DNA from: an uncultured Gammaproteobacteria bacterium
GTDB lineage: Bacteria > Pseudomonadota > Gammaproteobacteria > HK1
Length of the DNA stretch: 64,000 nt
NCBI GenBank assembly: GCA_947258715.1
Contig: CAMYJH010000010.1
Coordinates: 1-64,000 of the forward strand
Direction of reading: 5' to 3'
This document shows positions 17,861-26,506 of the stretch, piece by piece. The notes beneath the pieces were generated by a model, which did not search any database, was not told where the DNA came from, and saw only the letters and a program-made list of their open reading frames with translations. Position 1 is the stretch's first letter, and every line of letters starts with the position of its first letter. A program made the translations under genes and the position numbers.

Positions 17861-18786
17861 GCGCAACCACCGACCATCTCGCCGCTTCCGCTCTGTCTAG
17901 TCAGGCGCGGGTGGAAACGCCCTTCCGGCGCTTTGTATCGGATTTTTTTGAAAGCAAAGTGGCCACCGGCGCGTGCGTCATGCTCTCGGTGATCATCTTC
18001 ATTGCATTATTCGCCCCGCTCATTTCTCCGCAGAATCCTTATGATCTTGCGGTGGTGGACGTGATGAACGCGCGGCTGGAGCCCGGTGAGCAGTCGTGGT
18101 CCGGCGATCTCACATTTGTTCTCGGCAGCGACGGTGCCGGCCGCGACATGCTGAGCGCGATTTTCTACGGACTTCGCATAAGCCTCAGTGTTGGCGTGAT
18201 GAGCGGCATCATTGCCATGATCATCGGCATGGTCGTTGGTCTAATGGCCGCTTATTTTGGCGGGCGCACCGATACGGTGATCATGCGCATCGTGGATCTG
18301 CAGCTCAGCTTCCCGGCAATCCTCATCGCCCTGGTGCTCATCGCCATTTTGGGCAAGGGCGTAGACAAGGTGATTATTGCGCTGGTCACCGTGCAGTGGG
18401 CCTATTACGCCCGTACCGTGCGCGGCAGCGCGCTGGTGGAGCGGCGCAAGGAGTACATCGAGGCGGCCACCTGTCTCGCGCTCTCCCACCGGCGCATTGT
18501 GTTTCGCCACCTGCTTCCCAACTGCCTCCCGCCGATGATTGTCGTAGGTACGCTGCAGACGGCGCACGCCATCTCCCTGGAAGCGACGCTCAGTTTTTTA
18601 GGTCTAGGCCTACCGCAGACGGAGCCCTCTCTAGGTCTGCTGATCGCCAACGGTTTCGAGTACATGCTCTCCGGCAAGTATTGGATCAGCTTTTTCCCCG
18701 GCATTGCGCTGCTGGTGACGATCGTGACGATCAACCTGGTCGGCGATCAGCTGAGAGACGTGCTCAATCCGAGGCTCGAAAGATAA
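17857..18786 (+). CDS. Peptide ABC transporter permease (DppC-like)
   Basis: The 309-residue second permease has an N-terminal cytoplasmic stretch of about 40 residues, then about six helices. A periplasmic segment with the DppC-type motif LGSDGAGRDMLSAIFYGLRI lies at about 88-107. The EAA loop is at about 205-225 (ERRKEYIEAATCLALS). It starts within the stop codon of the preceding permease. After it, 174 bases with a small GC hairpin separate it from the ATPase genes, so those may have separate or reduced expression. Confidence 0.94.
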   Translation: MSATTDHLAASALSSQARVETPFRRFVSDFFESKVATGACVMLSVIIFIALFAPLISPQNPYDLAVVDVMNARLEPGEQSWSGDLTFVLGSDGAGRDMLSAIFYGLRISLSVGVMSGIIAMIIGMVVGLMAAYFGGRTDTVIMRIVDLQLSFPAILIALVLIAILGKGVDKVIIALVTVQWAYYARTVRGSALVERRKEYIEAATCLALSHRRIVFRHLLPNCLPPMIVVGTLQTAHAISLEATLSFLGLGLPQTEPSLGLLIANGFEYMLSGKYWISFFPGIALLVTIVTINLVGDQLRDVLNPRLER

Positions 18787-18960
18787 AGGCTCCGTTATGC
18801 CGGAGGGTGGCTTCGAGGGGACAGACCTCGCCACTTGAGCCTCTGATAAGGACCCCGTGGTATCAGATTGTGAGCTGGACATTCAAACGACTCGGGTGGC
18901 GAGCTCTCTCCCCTTGGGAGCGCAACTCCGGTCTAACGAAGCCAAAGACGTAATCGCCCG

Positions 18961-19971
18961 ATGATAACTCCCACGCTCGAGGTTGCTAACCTTCGCACTC
19001 ACTTCTTTACAAAGAACGGCGTCGTCAAGGCTGTTGACGGAATCAGCTTCAAGGTGGATGAAGGGGAAGTTCTGGGTCTGGTGGGGGAATCCGGATCCGG
19101 TAAGACCGTGACCGGATTTTCCATCATCGGACTGGTGGATCCCCCGGGCGAGGTGGTAGACGGCGGAATCCTTTTTCATGGCCGCAATCTGGTCGAGCTT
19201 CCCGACGAGGAGATGCGGGATCTGCGCGGCTCGAAGATCGCCATGATCTTCCAGGATCCGATGATGACCCTGAACCCGGTGCTGCGTATCGACACCCAGA
19301 TGGTCGAAGCGGTCCGGGCGCATAAAAACGTCAGCCGTGACTCAGCCTATCAGCGGGCACGGGAAACTCTGGTCGCTGTGGGAATCGCATCTCCGGACGA
19401 GAGGCTTAAGGCCTATCCGCATCAGTTCTCCGGTGGCATGCGTCAGCGCGTGGCCATTGCGATCGCGCTGCTCAACGAGCCCGATCTCATCATTGCCGAC
19501 GAGCCTACTACCGCGCTGGACGTGACCATTCAGGCGCAAATTCTTTTCGAGGCGCAGAAACTTTGCCGCCGGACCGGTACCGCGATGATCTGGATCACCC
19601 ACGATCTCACCGTGGTCGCCGGGCTCGCAGACCGCATCTGCGTCATGTACGCGGGACGCGACGTGGAGCACGGCAGCGTGGATGAAGTGTTGGATACGCC
19701 GCTGCACCCATATACTTATGGCCTCATCGGCTCCGTGCCCAGCCGAAACCGCCGCGGCAGGCCGCTGCACCAGATACCGGGTATGACGCCCTCGCTATTG
19801 AATTTGCCCCCGGGCTGCGCTTTTCGTGATCGTTGTCCGCGGGCAACGGAGGTATGCATGGAACAGCCACCGCTGGCGCCCCATGGTCCCGGACGCACCG
19901 CCAGGTGTTTTCATCCGCACGTGAATGGTGACAAGAGCAGGCGTGCCGAGATGGAAGCGGAATCGAAGTGA
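18961..19971 (+). CDS. Peptide ABC transporter ATPase (DppD-like)
   Basis: The 336-residue cytoplasmic ATPase shows Walker A GESGSGKT at about 43-50, the Q-loop in MIFQDPMMTLNP, the signature FSGGMRQRV, Walker B LIIADEPTTALD and the switch His in WITHDL. The C-terminal oligopeptide/dipeptide extension contains the cysteine motif CAFRDRCPRATEVC. In this subfamily that extension binds an iron-sulfur cluster in some members. It pairs with the ATPase at 20120 as a heterodimer. The stop codon is followed directly by a heptamer-type inverted repeat. Confidence 0.95.
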   Translation: MITPTLEVANLRTHFFTKNGVVKAVDGISFKVDEGEVLGLVGESGSGKTVTGFSIIGLVDPPGEVVDGGILFHGRNLVELPDEEMRDLRGSKIAMIFQDPMMTLNPVLRIDTQMVEAVRAHKNVSRDSAYQRARETLVAVGIASPDERLKAYPHQFSGGMRQRVAIAIALLNEPDLIIADEPTTALDVTIQAQILFEAQKLCRRTGTAMIWITHDLTVVAGLADRICVMYAGRDVEHGSVDEVLDTPLHPYTYGLIGSVPSRNRRGRPLHQIPGMTPSLLNLPPGCAFRDRCPRATEVCMEQPPLAPHGPGRTARCFHPHVNGDKSRRAEMEAESK

Positions 19972-20062
19972 CCGATATGTCTCGTCAATTCGTATGTCGT
20001 ATCTCGGAAAATCACCCTGAAACGACCCGGTAGATTACCGATATACGACATACGACATACGG
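19972..20062. repeat. Heptamer inverted repeat between the two ATPase genes
   Basis: TCGTATGTCGTATCTCGG (19990-20007) faces CCGATATACGACATACGA (20038-20055), which extends with a further CATACGG to 20062. The repeating 7-base unit is TCGTATG (reverse CATACGA). The arms pair over 18 bases with a single mismatch around a 30-base loop. The element begins right after the stop codon at 19971. The unit sequence differs from the GTGATGC family in this window, but the design is the same. Confidence 0.8.
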
Positions 20063-20119
20063 AGAGAAAATGCGTCCCATTGCCCGGTAAACCCGACTCA
20101 TTTCCTCAAACCATCAGCC

Positions 20120-21115
20120 ATGCCCCCACCTATCGTCGAAATTCGCAATGTGTATAAACGCTTCGCCAAGCCACTCGACTTAGCCGCAAAGATCGCGCAG
20201 CGCCTAGGCGCCGACGTGCACGAAGAAGTGGTGCACGCGGTGGACGACGTGAGCTTAAGCATTGACGAAGGCGAGGTGGTTGGGCTGGTGGGCGAATCGG
20301 GCTGCGGCAAATCGACCCTGGGGCGCATGGTTGCGGGTATCCTGGCGCCTTCCGCCGGGCAGATTCTTTACCGCGGCGGGGATCTGGTCACGATGCCTCC
20401 AGAAGAGGCACAGCGCGCTGCGCTTAAGGTGCAAATGATTTTCCAAGATCCATTTGCATCATTGAACCCGCGCATGCGAGTTGCAGACATCATTGGCGAA
20501 GCGCCACTCATTCACGGCATAATCGATAAAGCCGAGTTCGACGATTATGTGGACGAGGTGCTAAAGGAATGTGGCCTCGACCCGAGCTTCAAGCGCCGTT
20601 ATCCGCACCAGTTTTCCGGCGGACAGCGCCAGCGTATCGGTATAGCACGGGCGCTTGCAGTCAAGCCCGAGTTTATAGTCTGCGATGAGTCCGTTGCGGC
20701 CCTGGACGTTTCGATCCAGGCGCAGATCCTGAACCTGTTCATGGAACTGCGCGAAAACTTCAATCTCACCTATCTGATTATCAGCCACGACCTGGGCGTG
20801 GTCGAGCACCTGAGCGACCGCGTCGTGATCATGTATCTTGGCAGAGTAGTGGAAAGCGCCGCTACGGAGACACTGTTTGACACCCCGAATCATCCTTACA
20901 CCCAGGCGCTACTACGGGAGGTGCCGCGTCTGGAAAGCCGGCGCTCGGAGTTTCAGCCCATCCGCGGCGAGATCCCTTCTCCGCTCGATCCCCCGCCCGG
21001 ATGTCACTTTCATCCGCGCTGCCCTTACGTCATGGACCGGTGCAGGTCTGAGGTGCCGGCGCTGAAAAGCTTCAAAACACGCTGGCACTCGGCGTGTCAT
21101 CTAAACGATCAGTGA
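20120..21115 (+). CDS. Peptide ABC transporter ATPase (DppF-like)
   Basis: The 331-residue ATPase shows Walker A GESGCGKST at about 60-68, Q-loop MIFQDPFASLNP, signature FSGGQRQRI, Walker B FIVCDESVAALD and switch His in IISHDLGV. In Walker B, ES replaces the usual EP after Asp, a variation tolerated in OppF/DppF proteins. The C-terminal extension has CHFHPRCPYVMDRC. A 25-residue insertion near residues 12-35, before the Walker A region, is typical of OppF-type subunits. It is the last gene of the importer cluster. Confidence 0.95.
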   Translation: MPPPIVEIRNVYKRFAKPLDLAAKIAQRLGADVHEEVVHAVDDVSLSIDEGEVVGLVGESGCGKSTLGRMVAGILAPSAGQILYRGGDLVTMPPEEAQRAALKVQMIFQDPFASLNPRMRVADIIGEAPLIHGIIDKAEFDDYVDEVLKECGLDPSFKRRYPHQFSGGQRQRIGIARALAVKPEFIVCDESVAALDVSIQAQILNLFMELRENFNLTYLIISHDLGVVEHLSDRVVIMYLGRVVESAATETLFDTPNHPYTQALLREVPRLESRRSEFQPIRGEIPSPLDPPPGCHFHPRCPYVMDRCRSEVPALKSFKTRWHSACHLNDQ

Positions 21116-21484
21116 CGCGTGGCGCTAATGGCCGCCCCAATTTTCCATGGCGGGGAAGAATTCTCTGTAACTGCCTTTGCTCATTCCTGACCCGAGCGGG
21201 CGTTCGGATCCGAAATATCCGACCGCGCCGACTGTGCGCAATCTCCCGCAGTCGAATGCATTTACGCAGACGATTTCGGGCACAACGCCGCGTTGGAGAA
21301 ACCGCGTCAATTCGGGCCGGATCGAGACTAAGGCGGATTCGCCGCTGTGGGGATCAAGATCGCGACGGCTATTGCGACCGTCTGCGAGTTAGCGGTGAAA
21401 GCTTTCAAGCGGATCTGACGACAACGGCACAGAGGCGCCTGGAGCGCTCTAAACCGGACGCCGAGCAGCTGGTCCAGGGGGCCT
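21116..21484. other. Intergenic region, importer / unknown gene (convergent)
   Basis: These 369 bases lie between two convergent genes. Several short open frames cross them, but none has protein-like composition, a ribosome binding site or a recognisable motif. I see no clear terminator with a T tract. Confidence 0.4.
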
Positions 21485-21994
21485 TCAGGCCTCCTCCGTG
21501 GTGCGAATGCCGAACGCTTCCCTCAGGGCGAGAATGGCGGCACCTGAAATGAAAAACGCGCCGGCGGTATAGGCCTGAGAAGCCTCGTCCCATTGCCAGT
21601 CGCGGGCGCGCCAGTTGATCAGCCAGGCGTCACTGTTCTGGGTAATACCTCGCACCTGGCGGGTGATTTGAGAAATTTCCTGGCCGAGATCGTCGTAGCG
21701 CTGATAGCCGCCGGCAGCGAGCAGGTTTTGTAGCTCACCGTGGCCGGAGTGGCCGTCGAAGTTTCTGGCGAACACCCTCAAGATTTTGCGTCCCGGCTCG
21801 TCCAGAGATCGGATCAGAGCAACGGCCTCGTCCTCGGTCAATGGATAGGAGACGTTATCTTCCGGGTCCCAGCTGAGGTCGCGGAACGAGGTTTTAAGGT
21901 CTGAAATATCCGCGCTTAAAATATCCAGCAACTCGCGACGCGCTCCGGGCGTCAGCCGCTGAAGATGAGTTTCGTCAATAAAGAAACCGGTCAT
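21485..21994 (-). CDS. Unknown protein downstream of the two-component system
   Basis: The 169-residue protein is not one I recognise. It is acidic, largely helical by composition, with many Asp, Glu, Arg and Trp and a hydrophobic Ala-rich stretch (about 140-160, TAGAFFISGAAILALREAFG) that could be a membrane-associated or buried helix. A strong Shine-Dalgarno (GGAGGG, eight bases before the ATG at 21994) supports both reality and start. It lies 158 bases after the histidine kinase on the same strand and may be the last gene of the protease/regulator/kinase run, or have its own promoter. Confidence 0.7.
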   Translation of the reverse strand: MTGFFIDETHLQRLTPGARRELLDILSADISDLKTSFRDLSWDPEDNVSYPLTEDEAVALIRSLDEPGRKILRVFARNFDGHSGHGELQNLLAAGGYQRYDDLGQEISQITRQVRGITQNSDAWLINWRARDWQWDEASQAYTAGAFFISGAAILALREAFGIRTTEEA

Positions 21995-22152
21995 GACCGT
22001 GACCCTCCAAGGCGTAACGATGACGGGGGGTTTAAACCTAACTCCCGGCGAATTATTCGGCGACTCCTGCGCCCGAGTCTTTTTACTATCACGAATACCG
22101 GCCCATGGAAAGGCGGGCCGCCGAGGCGCGGCACGCGGGGCACAAGGTACGA

Positions 22153-23544
22153 TCAGGACGCCAGGGGAAAGCTCAGAGTGACTTCCAGGCCGGCCTCGCC
22201 GGAAAGCGCGATATCGGCCTTGTGGATGCGAACAACCGCTGCGACGAGGCTCAGTCCAAGGCCGTTGCCGGGAGCATTGCGGCTGGTTTCGAGCCGCACG
22301 AAACGCTCGAACACGCGATTGCGTTCCGATTCAGGGATCCCCGGGCCGCTGTCCCGAACGACGACGCGGGCCCTGCTGTCGCCACGGGTCAAAGTCATCT
22401 CGACCTGACCTTGCTCAGGGGTGTACTTGATAGCGTTGTCGACCACGTTGGCGATGGCCTGGAACAAGAGATCCCTGTCACCGGAGATCTTCAGATCCTC
22501 TTCGATGCTCGCCGTGAAGATTTGTTGCCGCTCGTGGGCGAGCGGTTCGTAGAGCTCGACCACGTCGCGCACGAGCTGTGAGAGGCTCAAGACCTCAAAT
22601 CCTGCTGTGCGGTGTCCGGCTTCGATTCGGGCGATGCGCAGCAGCGCATTGAATGTGGACAGCAGGCTGTCGGCTTCGGAGATGGCGTCTTCGATATCCG
22701 TTCGGTCAGGATTCGTCTGCACGTTGATAGCTTCCAACCGGTTCCTGAGCCGTGTCAGTGGCGTCCGGAGGTCGTGAGCAATATTGTCTGAAACGTGACG
22801 CACGCCATCCATCAGCATCTGGATCTGGTCCAGCATGCTGTTCAGATTGTCGGTGAGCTGATCGAAATCGTCTCCGCTTCCTTCGGAAGGAATGCGCCGG
22901 GAAAGATCCCCCTGGATGATTTCGCGGCTGGTCTGATTGATAGCCTCGATGCGCCGCACCGTGCTGCGCGACATCATTACGCCTCCTGCAACGCCAAGCA
23001 GCACGGTGATTCCAAAACCCCACCCCAGCGTGCGAACGATGAGTTGTCGCGTTTCGGTGAGCTCGTGCATGTCCCTTCCTACGAGCAGATGGAACCCCCC
23101 GCGAAGCACGAAGGTCCGGGCGCGCGCGCGATGCACTGCTTCTCCACCCAGGCTGGCCTGCTCGAGCTGGAACGAAAGCCAGCCGTCCTCGCCCGCGGGA
23201 ATGTGCGGCCAGCGGTCCAGGTTGCCGACGACTGGACGGAAAGAAGTGTCGGTCAGCAGGTAAACGAAGCTTCCCTGGGGGTTACGCTGCAGACGCTCGT
23301 TAATGGATCGCACCAGTCCGTCGAGGCTGGTCAAGCGGTAGCGATCGGCCAGCCCGGTAATTTCCGCCTCGATGGTGGCGTCGGTCTGGCGCGCCATGTA
23401 GCCAGCGGTGGACCAGTAGATGAATCCCAGCAGCAGCACCGCGGAGGCGCTGAACAGCAGCATATAAACGAGCGCCAGTCGAAACGTGGAGCTCTTGATA
23501 AGCCTGTCAGGCTTGAGCCTTACCACTGAGCATGTATCCGGCAC
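22153..23544 (-). CDS. Sensor histidine kinase
   Basis: This membrane-bound kinase has 463 residues. The first transmembrane helix lies at about 22-45 and a periplasmic sensor of about 120 residues follows. A second helix at about 170-190 leads to a HAMP linker. The HisKA helix has the phospho-acceptor His in NIAHDLRTPL. The ATPase domain shows the N box DNAIKYTPE, G1 DSGPGIP, F box VFERF and G2 GNGLGLSLV. It overlaps the regulator gene at 23507 by 38 bases if the ATG at 23544 is used; a GTG at 23526 would shorten the overlap. Kinase and regulator are a cognate pair. The signal is unknown; the upstream protease suggests envelope stress. Confidence 0.93.
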   Translation of the reverse strand: MPDTCSVVRLKPDRLIKSSTFRLALVYMLLFSASAVLLLGFIYWSTAGYMARQTDATIEAEITGLADRYRLTSLDGLVRSINERLQRNPQGSFVYLLTDTSFRPVVGNLDRWPHIPAGEDGWLSFQLEQASLGGEAVHRARARTFVLRGGFHLLVGRDMHELTETRQLIVRTLGWGFGITVLLGVAGGVMMSRSTVRRIEAINQTSREIIQGDLSRRIPSEGSGDDFDQLTDNLNSMLDQIQMLMDGVRHVSDNIAHDLRTPLTRLRNRLEAINVQTNPDRTDIEDAISEADSLLSTFNALLRIARIEAGHRTAGFEVLSLSQLVRDVVELYEPLAHERQQIFTASIEEDLKISGDRDLLFQAIANVVDNAIKYTPEQGQVEMTLTRGDSRARVVVRDSGPGIPESERNRVFERFVRLETSRNAPGNGLGLSLVAAVVRIHKADIALSGEAGLEVTLSFPLAS

Positions 23545-24190
23545 CGCGTACGGTGTGAATCAACGGCTTATCGAAGTCACGATCGATCTTGCTGCGTAGC
23601 CGGCTGATGTGAACGTCGATGACGTTGGTTTGAGGATCGAAGTCGTAGTCCCATACTCCTTCGAGCAACATGGTGCGGGTAACTACCTGATCCGTGTGGC
23701 GCATGAGATATTCGAGCAGGCGGAATTCCCGCGGCTGGAGATTAATGGCCTTGCCGGCGCGTTTAATGCTTCGGGAGAGAAGATCCATTTCCAGGTCATC
23801 GACGTTGAGCGTGGTCGCGGGCGAGTCTGCTTCTCTCCTTCGCGTCAACGCGTCCAGCCGGGCGAGCAATTCGGCGAAGGCGAACGGCTTGACCAGATAG
23901 TCGTCGCCGCCGGCTCGCAGTCCTTTGACCCGATCGTCTACTTCGCCCAGCGCGCTCAGAATCAGCACTGGAGTGTCGTTGTCCGAGGCGCGCATGGCCC
24001 GAACGATGGATAAACCGTCGGTACCGGGAAGCATCCGGTCGATGACGGCAGCGTCGTAACGGCTCTCCAATGCCAGATACATCCCGTCCTTGCCATCAGC
24101 CGCGTGGTCTACAGTATGGCCGGCCTCTTCGAGGCCGCGCTTCAGGTAGGACAGTGTTTGTTTGTCGTCTTCGATGATGAGAACACGCAT
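23507..24190 (-). CDS. OmpR/PhoB-family response regulator
   Basis: From the ATG at 24190 the protein is 227 residues, the norm for the family. The receiver domain (1-115) has the acidic pair EDD at 7-9, phospho-acceptor Asp51 in VIDRMLPGTDG, Thr/Ser in ILSALG and Lys101 in LVKPFAFAEL. The C-terminal winged helix (about 130-225) contains LQPREFRLLEYLMRH and the recognition-helix region VIDVHISRLRSKI. An upstream in-frame ATG (24217) would add nine residues before the receiver strand and is unlikely. It is translated just ahead of its kinase. Targets may include the protease gene 356 bases upstream. Confidence 0.94.
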   Translation of the reverse strand: MRVLIIEDDKQTLSYLKRGLEEAGHTVDHAADGKDGMYLALESRYDAAVIDRMLPGTDGLSIVRAMRASDNDTPVLILSALGEVDDRVKGLRAGGDDYLVKPFAFAELLARLDALTRRREADSPATTLNVDDLEMDLLSRSIKRAGKAINLQPREFRLLEYLMRHTDQVVTRTMLLEGVWDYDFDPQTNVIDVHISRLRSKIDRDFDKPLIHTVRGAGYMLSGKAQA

Positions 24191-24546
24191 TTCGGGCAAA
24201 GCGCCGGGGGCGCCCATGAATAATGGATGAAGTTCACGCGGCTGCTCGTGCTACGGCAGCACACTGACGGGGCGGGCAGAATATTTCAACCTCCAGCCTC
24301 CGATCTATGCTTGCCAGTAGCAATCAAGAACCTGCTCCGTCGACGTCGTCTCATTGCCGCTGAGATGTGGGGAAGGCAAATTTCTGAGAGTGATTTTCCC
24401 CCGCTATCCGCGCTCGGCAAGGTTCCCTCCCCCTTGACGGGGGAGGGATAGGGAGTGGGTGAAAGCAAGGAGCGTGTGGCCAGGGCCAGGCCCCTAATAC
24501 GCCGATAGGCTTGTTGCCGGGTCGCGAAGCGACAAGGCGGTGGGGA
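24191..24546. other. Intergenic region, protease / response regulator
   Basis: These 356 bases lie between the end of the protease gene and the regulator, both on the minus strand. They hold the palindrome at 24425-24447 and probably the regulator's promoter. No convincing gene is present. The gap is long enough that the protease and the two-component genes are probably separate transcripts. Confidence 0.4.
24425..24447. repeat. GC-rich palindrome (REP-like)
   Basis: Nine-base arms CCCTCCCCC and GGGGGAGGG enclose the loop TTGAC and pair perfectly. It is followed by a direct echo, ATAGGGAGTGGGTG. There is no T tract, so it is not an intrinsic terminator. The look is that of a dispersed extragenic palindrome; I see only one copy in this window. 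Confidence 0.65.
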
Positions 24547-26061
24547 TCAGGCGTTGTCCAAGGGAACGGCGATGAAGCGGTCGCTGCCCTGGCGCGAGAT
24601 CAGCAGCAGCACCGCCTTCCGTTTGGTCTGACCCATGAGCGCCTCGATGACCTCATCCGGCGTGCTGACCTTTTTGTTGCCCACCCGCTTGATGACATCT
24701 CCGGCCTGCAGGCCTTCGCGCGCCGCCGCACTGTTGCGCTCCACGTCGACGATTACGACACCTTCAGCATCATCGTGCAGACGGAGTCGCTGCTTGTATT
24801 CCGGGGTCAGGGGCGCCAGGGAAACGCCGAGCCTGGCTTGGCCCGAACCCTTGGATTCGGAAGATTTCATCGCCACCATGTCGTCACCCGGCATGCGCCC
24901 GACCTTGACGTTCACGAATTGCTCGTTGCCGTCACGCAGTATGCGCACCTTGGACTTTTCGCCGGCTTTCGCGGCCGCAACTAATCGCGGCAGATCCTTG
25001 AGACGGTCAACCTTCTGTCCATTGAACTCGAGGATGAGATCGCCAGTCTTCAGCCCGGCTTTCTCCGCGGGTCCATTCGGCTCCACGCTCGCAATCAGTG
25101 CGCCCCTGGCCTCGTCGAGATCGAGGCTTTGAGCGATTTCCTCGGTGACTTCCTGGATCTGCACGCCCAGGAATCCCCGCTCCACCCGGCCGGACACTTT
25201 GAGCTGCTCGACAATGGTCTTGGCCATGGCCGAGGGAATGGCGAAGCCGATACCGACGTTGCCGCCGCTGGGAGAAAAAATGGCGGTATTGATGCCGATC
25301 ACCTTCCCATCCCTGTCGAACAGCGGGCCACCCGAGTTGCCGCGGTTAATCGGAGCATCGATCTGCAGATAGTCATCGAAGGGACCGGACTGGATATCCC
25401 GCCCTCTGGCCGAGATGATTCCTGCCGATACGCTTCCACCGAGGCCGAAAGGGTTGCCGACGGCAATGACCCAGTCCCCGACCTGCGCTGCGTCGGAGTC
25501 ACCGAACTGCACGTAAGGAAGGGGCTTATCGGCTTCGATTTTGAGCACTGCCAGGTCCGTTTTCGGATCCCGGCCGATGATTTTCGCCGGGTATTGATCT
25601 CCGCCGTTCACGTTGACGGTGATCTCCTCGGCCTTGTCTATGACGTGGTTATTGGTAACCACGTAACCGTCTGGATCGATAATGAATCCCGAGCCGAGCG
25701 CTCTGGCCCTCGGGCCTTGATCCTTTTCCGGCTGACCTGGGAGCCCGTGGTCGAAGAATTCGCGGAAATAGCGCTCGAAGGGCGAGCCTTCCGGAAAGCG
25801 AAATTCCGGAATGGGTGGGGTTTCGACCCGAGCCGTGGTGGCGATGTTGACCACGGCGGGTTGCACCGCCTTCACCAGCTTGGCGAAGCTCTCCGGCTTG
25901 TCGACGACGCCCTGCGCTGGGGGTACCGCCGCCAGGGCCGTTGCTGGCGGAGTGCTCAGCTGCATGGCCGCCGCAATGGCGGTCACGATGGCCGCCGAAG
26001 CGATGATCTTCCTGTAATGACGGGCGAACCTGCCCGCGGGCACGCTCTTGGATGCTCGCAT
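24547..26061 (-). CDS. Do/DegP-family periplasmic serine protease
   Basis: This HtrA-type protease and chaperone degrades misfolded envelope proteins. The ATG at 26061 has AGGAGG six bases upstream and gives 504 residues; an in-frame ATG at 26076 overlaps that ribosome site. The basic N-terminus and a hydrophobic segment (about 23-45) form a signal peptide or anchor. The trypsin-like domain has the catalytic His in NNHVIDKAEE, Asp in DPKTDLAVLKI and Ser in GNSGGPLF. Two PDZ domains follow (about 290-385 and 400-500), the second starting near RLGVSLAPLT. It lies upstream of a two-component pair in the same orientation. Its exact place among DegP, DegQ and MucD cannot be settled by eye. Confidence 0.94.
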   Translation of the reverse strand: MRASKSVPAGRFARHYRKIIASAAIVTAIAAAMQLSTPPATALAAVPPAQGVVDKPESFAKLVKAVQPAVVNIATTARVETPPIPEFRFPEGSPFERYFREFFDHGLPGQPEKDQGPRARALGSGFIIDPDGYVVTNNHVIDKAEEITVNVNGGDQYPAKIIGRDPKTDLAVLKIEADKPLPYVQFGDSDAAQVGDWVIAVGNPFGLGGSVSAGIISARGRDIQSGPFDDYLQIDAPINRGNSGGPLFDRDGKVIGINTAIFSPSGGNVGIGFAIPSAMAKTIVEQLKVSGRVERGFLGVQIQEVTEEIAQSLDLDEARGALIASVEPNGPAEKAGLKTGDLILEFNGQKVDRLKDLPRLVAAAKAGEKSKVRILRDGNEQFVNVKVGRMPGDDMVAMKSSESKGSGQARLGVSLAPLTPEYKQRLRLHDDAEGVVIVDVERNSAAAREGLQAGDVIKRVGNKKVSTPDEVIEALMGQTKRKAVLLLISRQGSDRFIAVPLDNA

Positions 26062-26506
26062 AAAATACCTCCTCATAATCCGTTTACTCTCGCCCGGCGC
26101 CCGATGGAGGCGACGGCGTATCTTGTGCGAGCGGAAAGACTAGCGCGGCCGCGTTTACCAGGAGGTGAACGGAAGATTAAATTTCGGTAAGTTTGCTGCT
26201 CCGACGCAACGTACTTAGGTTGGCGGTGATCGGGGGACACAGAATTTTGTCCGGGGGTTCAACCCCTGAGGCGCACGCAGGTGGGGAGTAAACCGTCTTG
26301 ATAGATCTGAGCCGAGCAGCAGCCAGATGGATTCGACCGCGACCGCTGCTTGCCGCTGTTGCGTCTGGGCTGGCGTCGAAAAGTTTCGATGTCGTGGATA
26401 GCAGAAGCTTGGCATACCGCGGCGGCGGGGACCTACGGCCCGGTCCAGGCGGCGTACCGCCGCCACCTCCAATTCTCGATCATCCGTCAGTGTCCGTACG
26501 CGGCTG
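26062..26506. promoter_or_regulatory. Divergent region, protease / aspartoacylase-like gene
   Basis: The 445 bases hold the protease promoter on the left and that of the gene at 26507 on the right. The protease ribosome site AGGAGG sits at 26068-26073 (minus strand). A small hairpin GGGG-TTCAA-CCCC lies near 26254-26266. Short frames on both strands overlap but none is protein-like. I cannot place sigma-factor boxes with confidence. Confidence 0.4.

Noticed and set aside
21094-21552. A 152-codon plus-strand frame after the importer cluster
   Set aside because: It is rich in Arg and Cys as non-coding GC-rich DNA is, overlaps two real genes and has no start signal.
25129-26190. A 353-codon plus-strand frame opposite the Do-type protease
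   Set aside because: The protease has an intact catalytic triad and two PDZ domains; the antisense frame is a by-product of codon bias.
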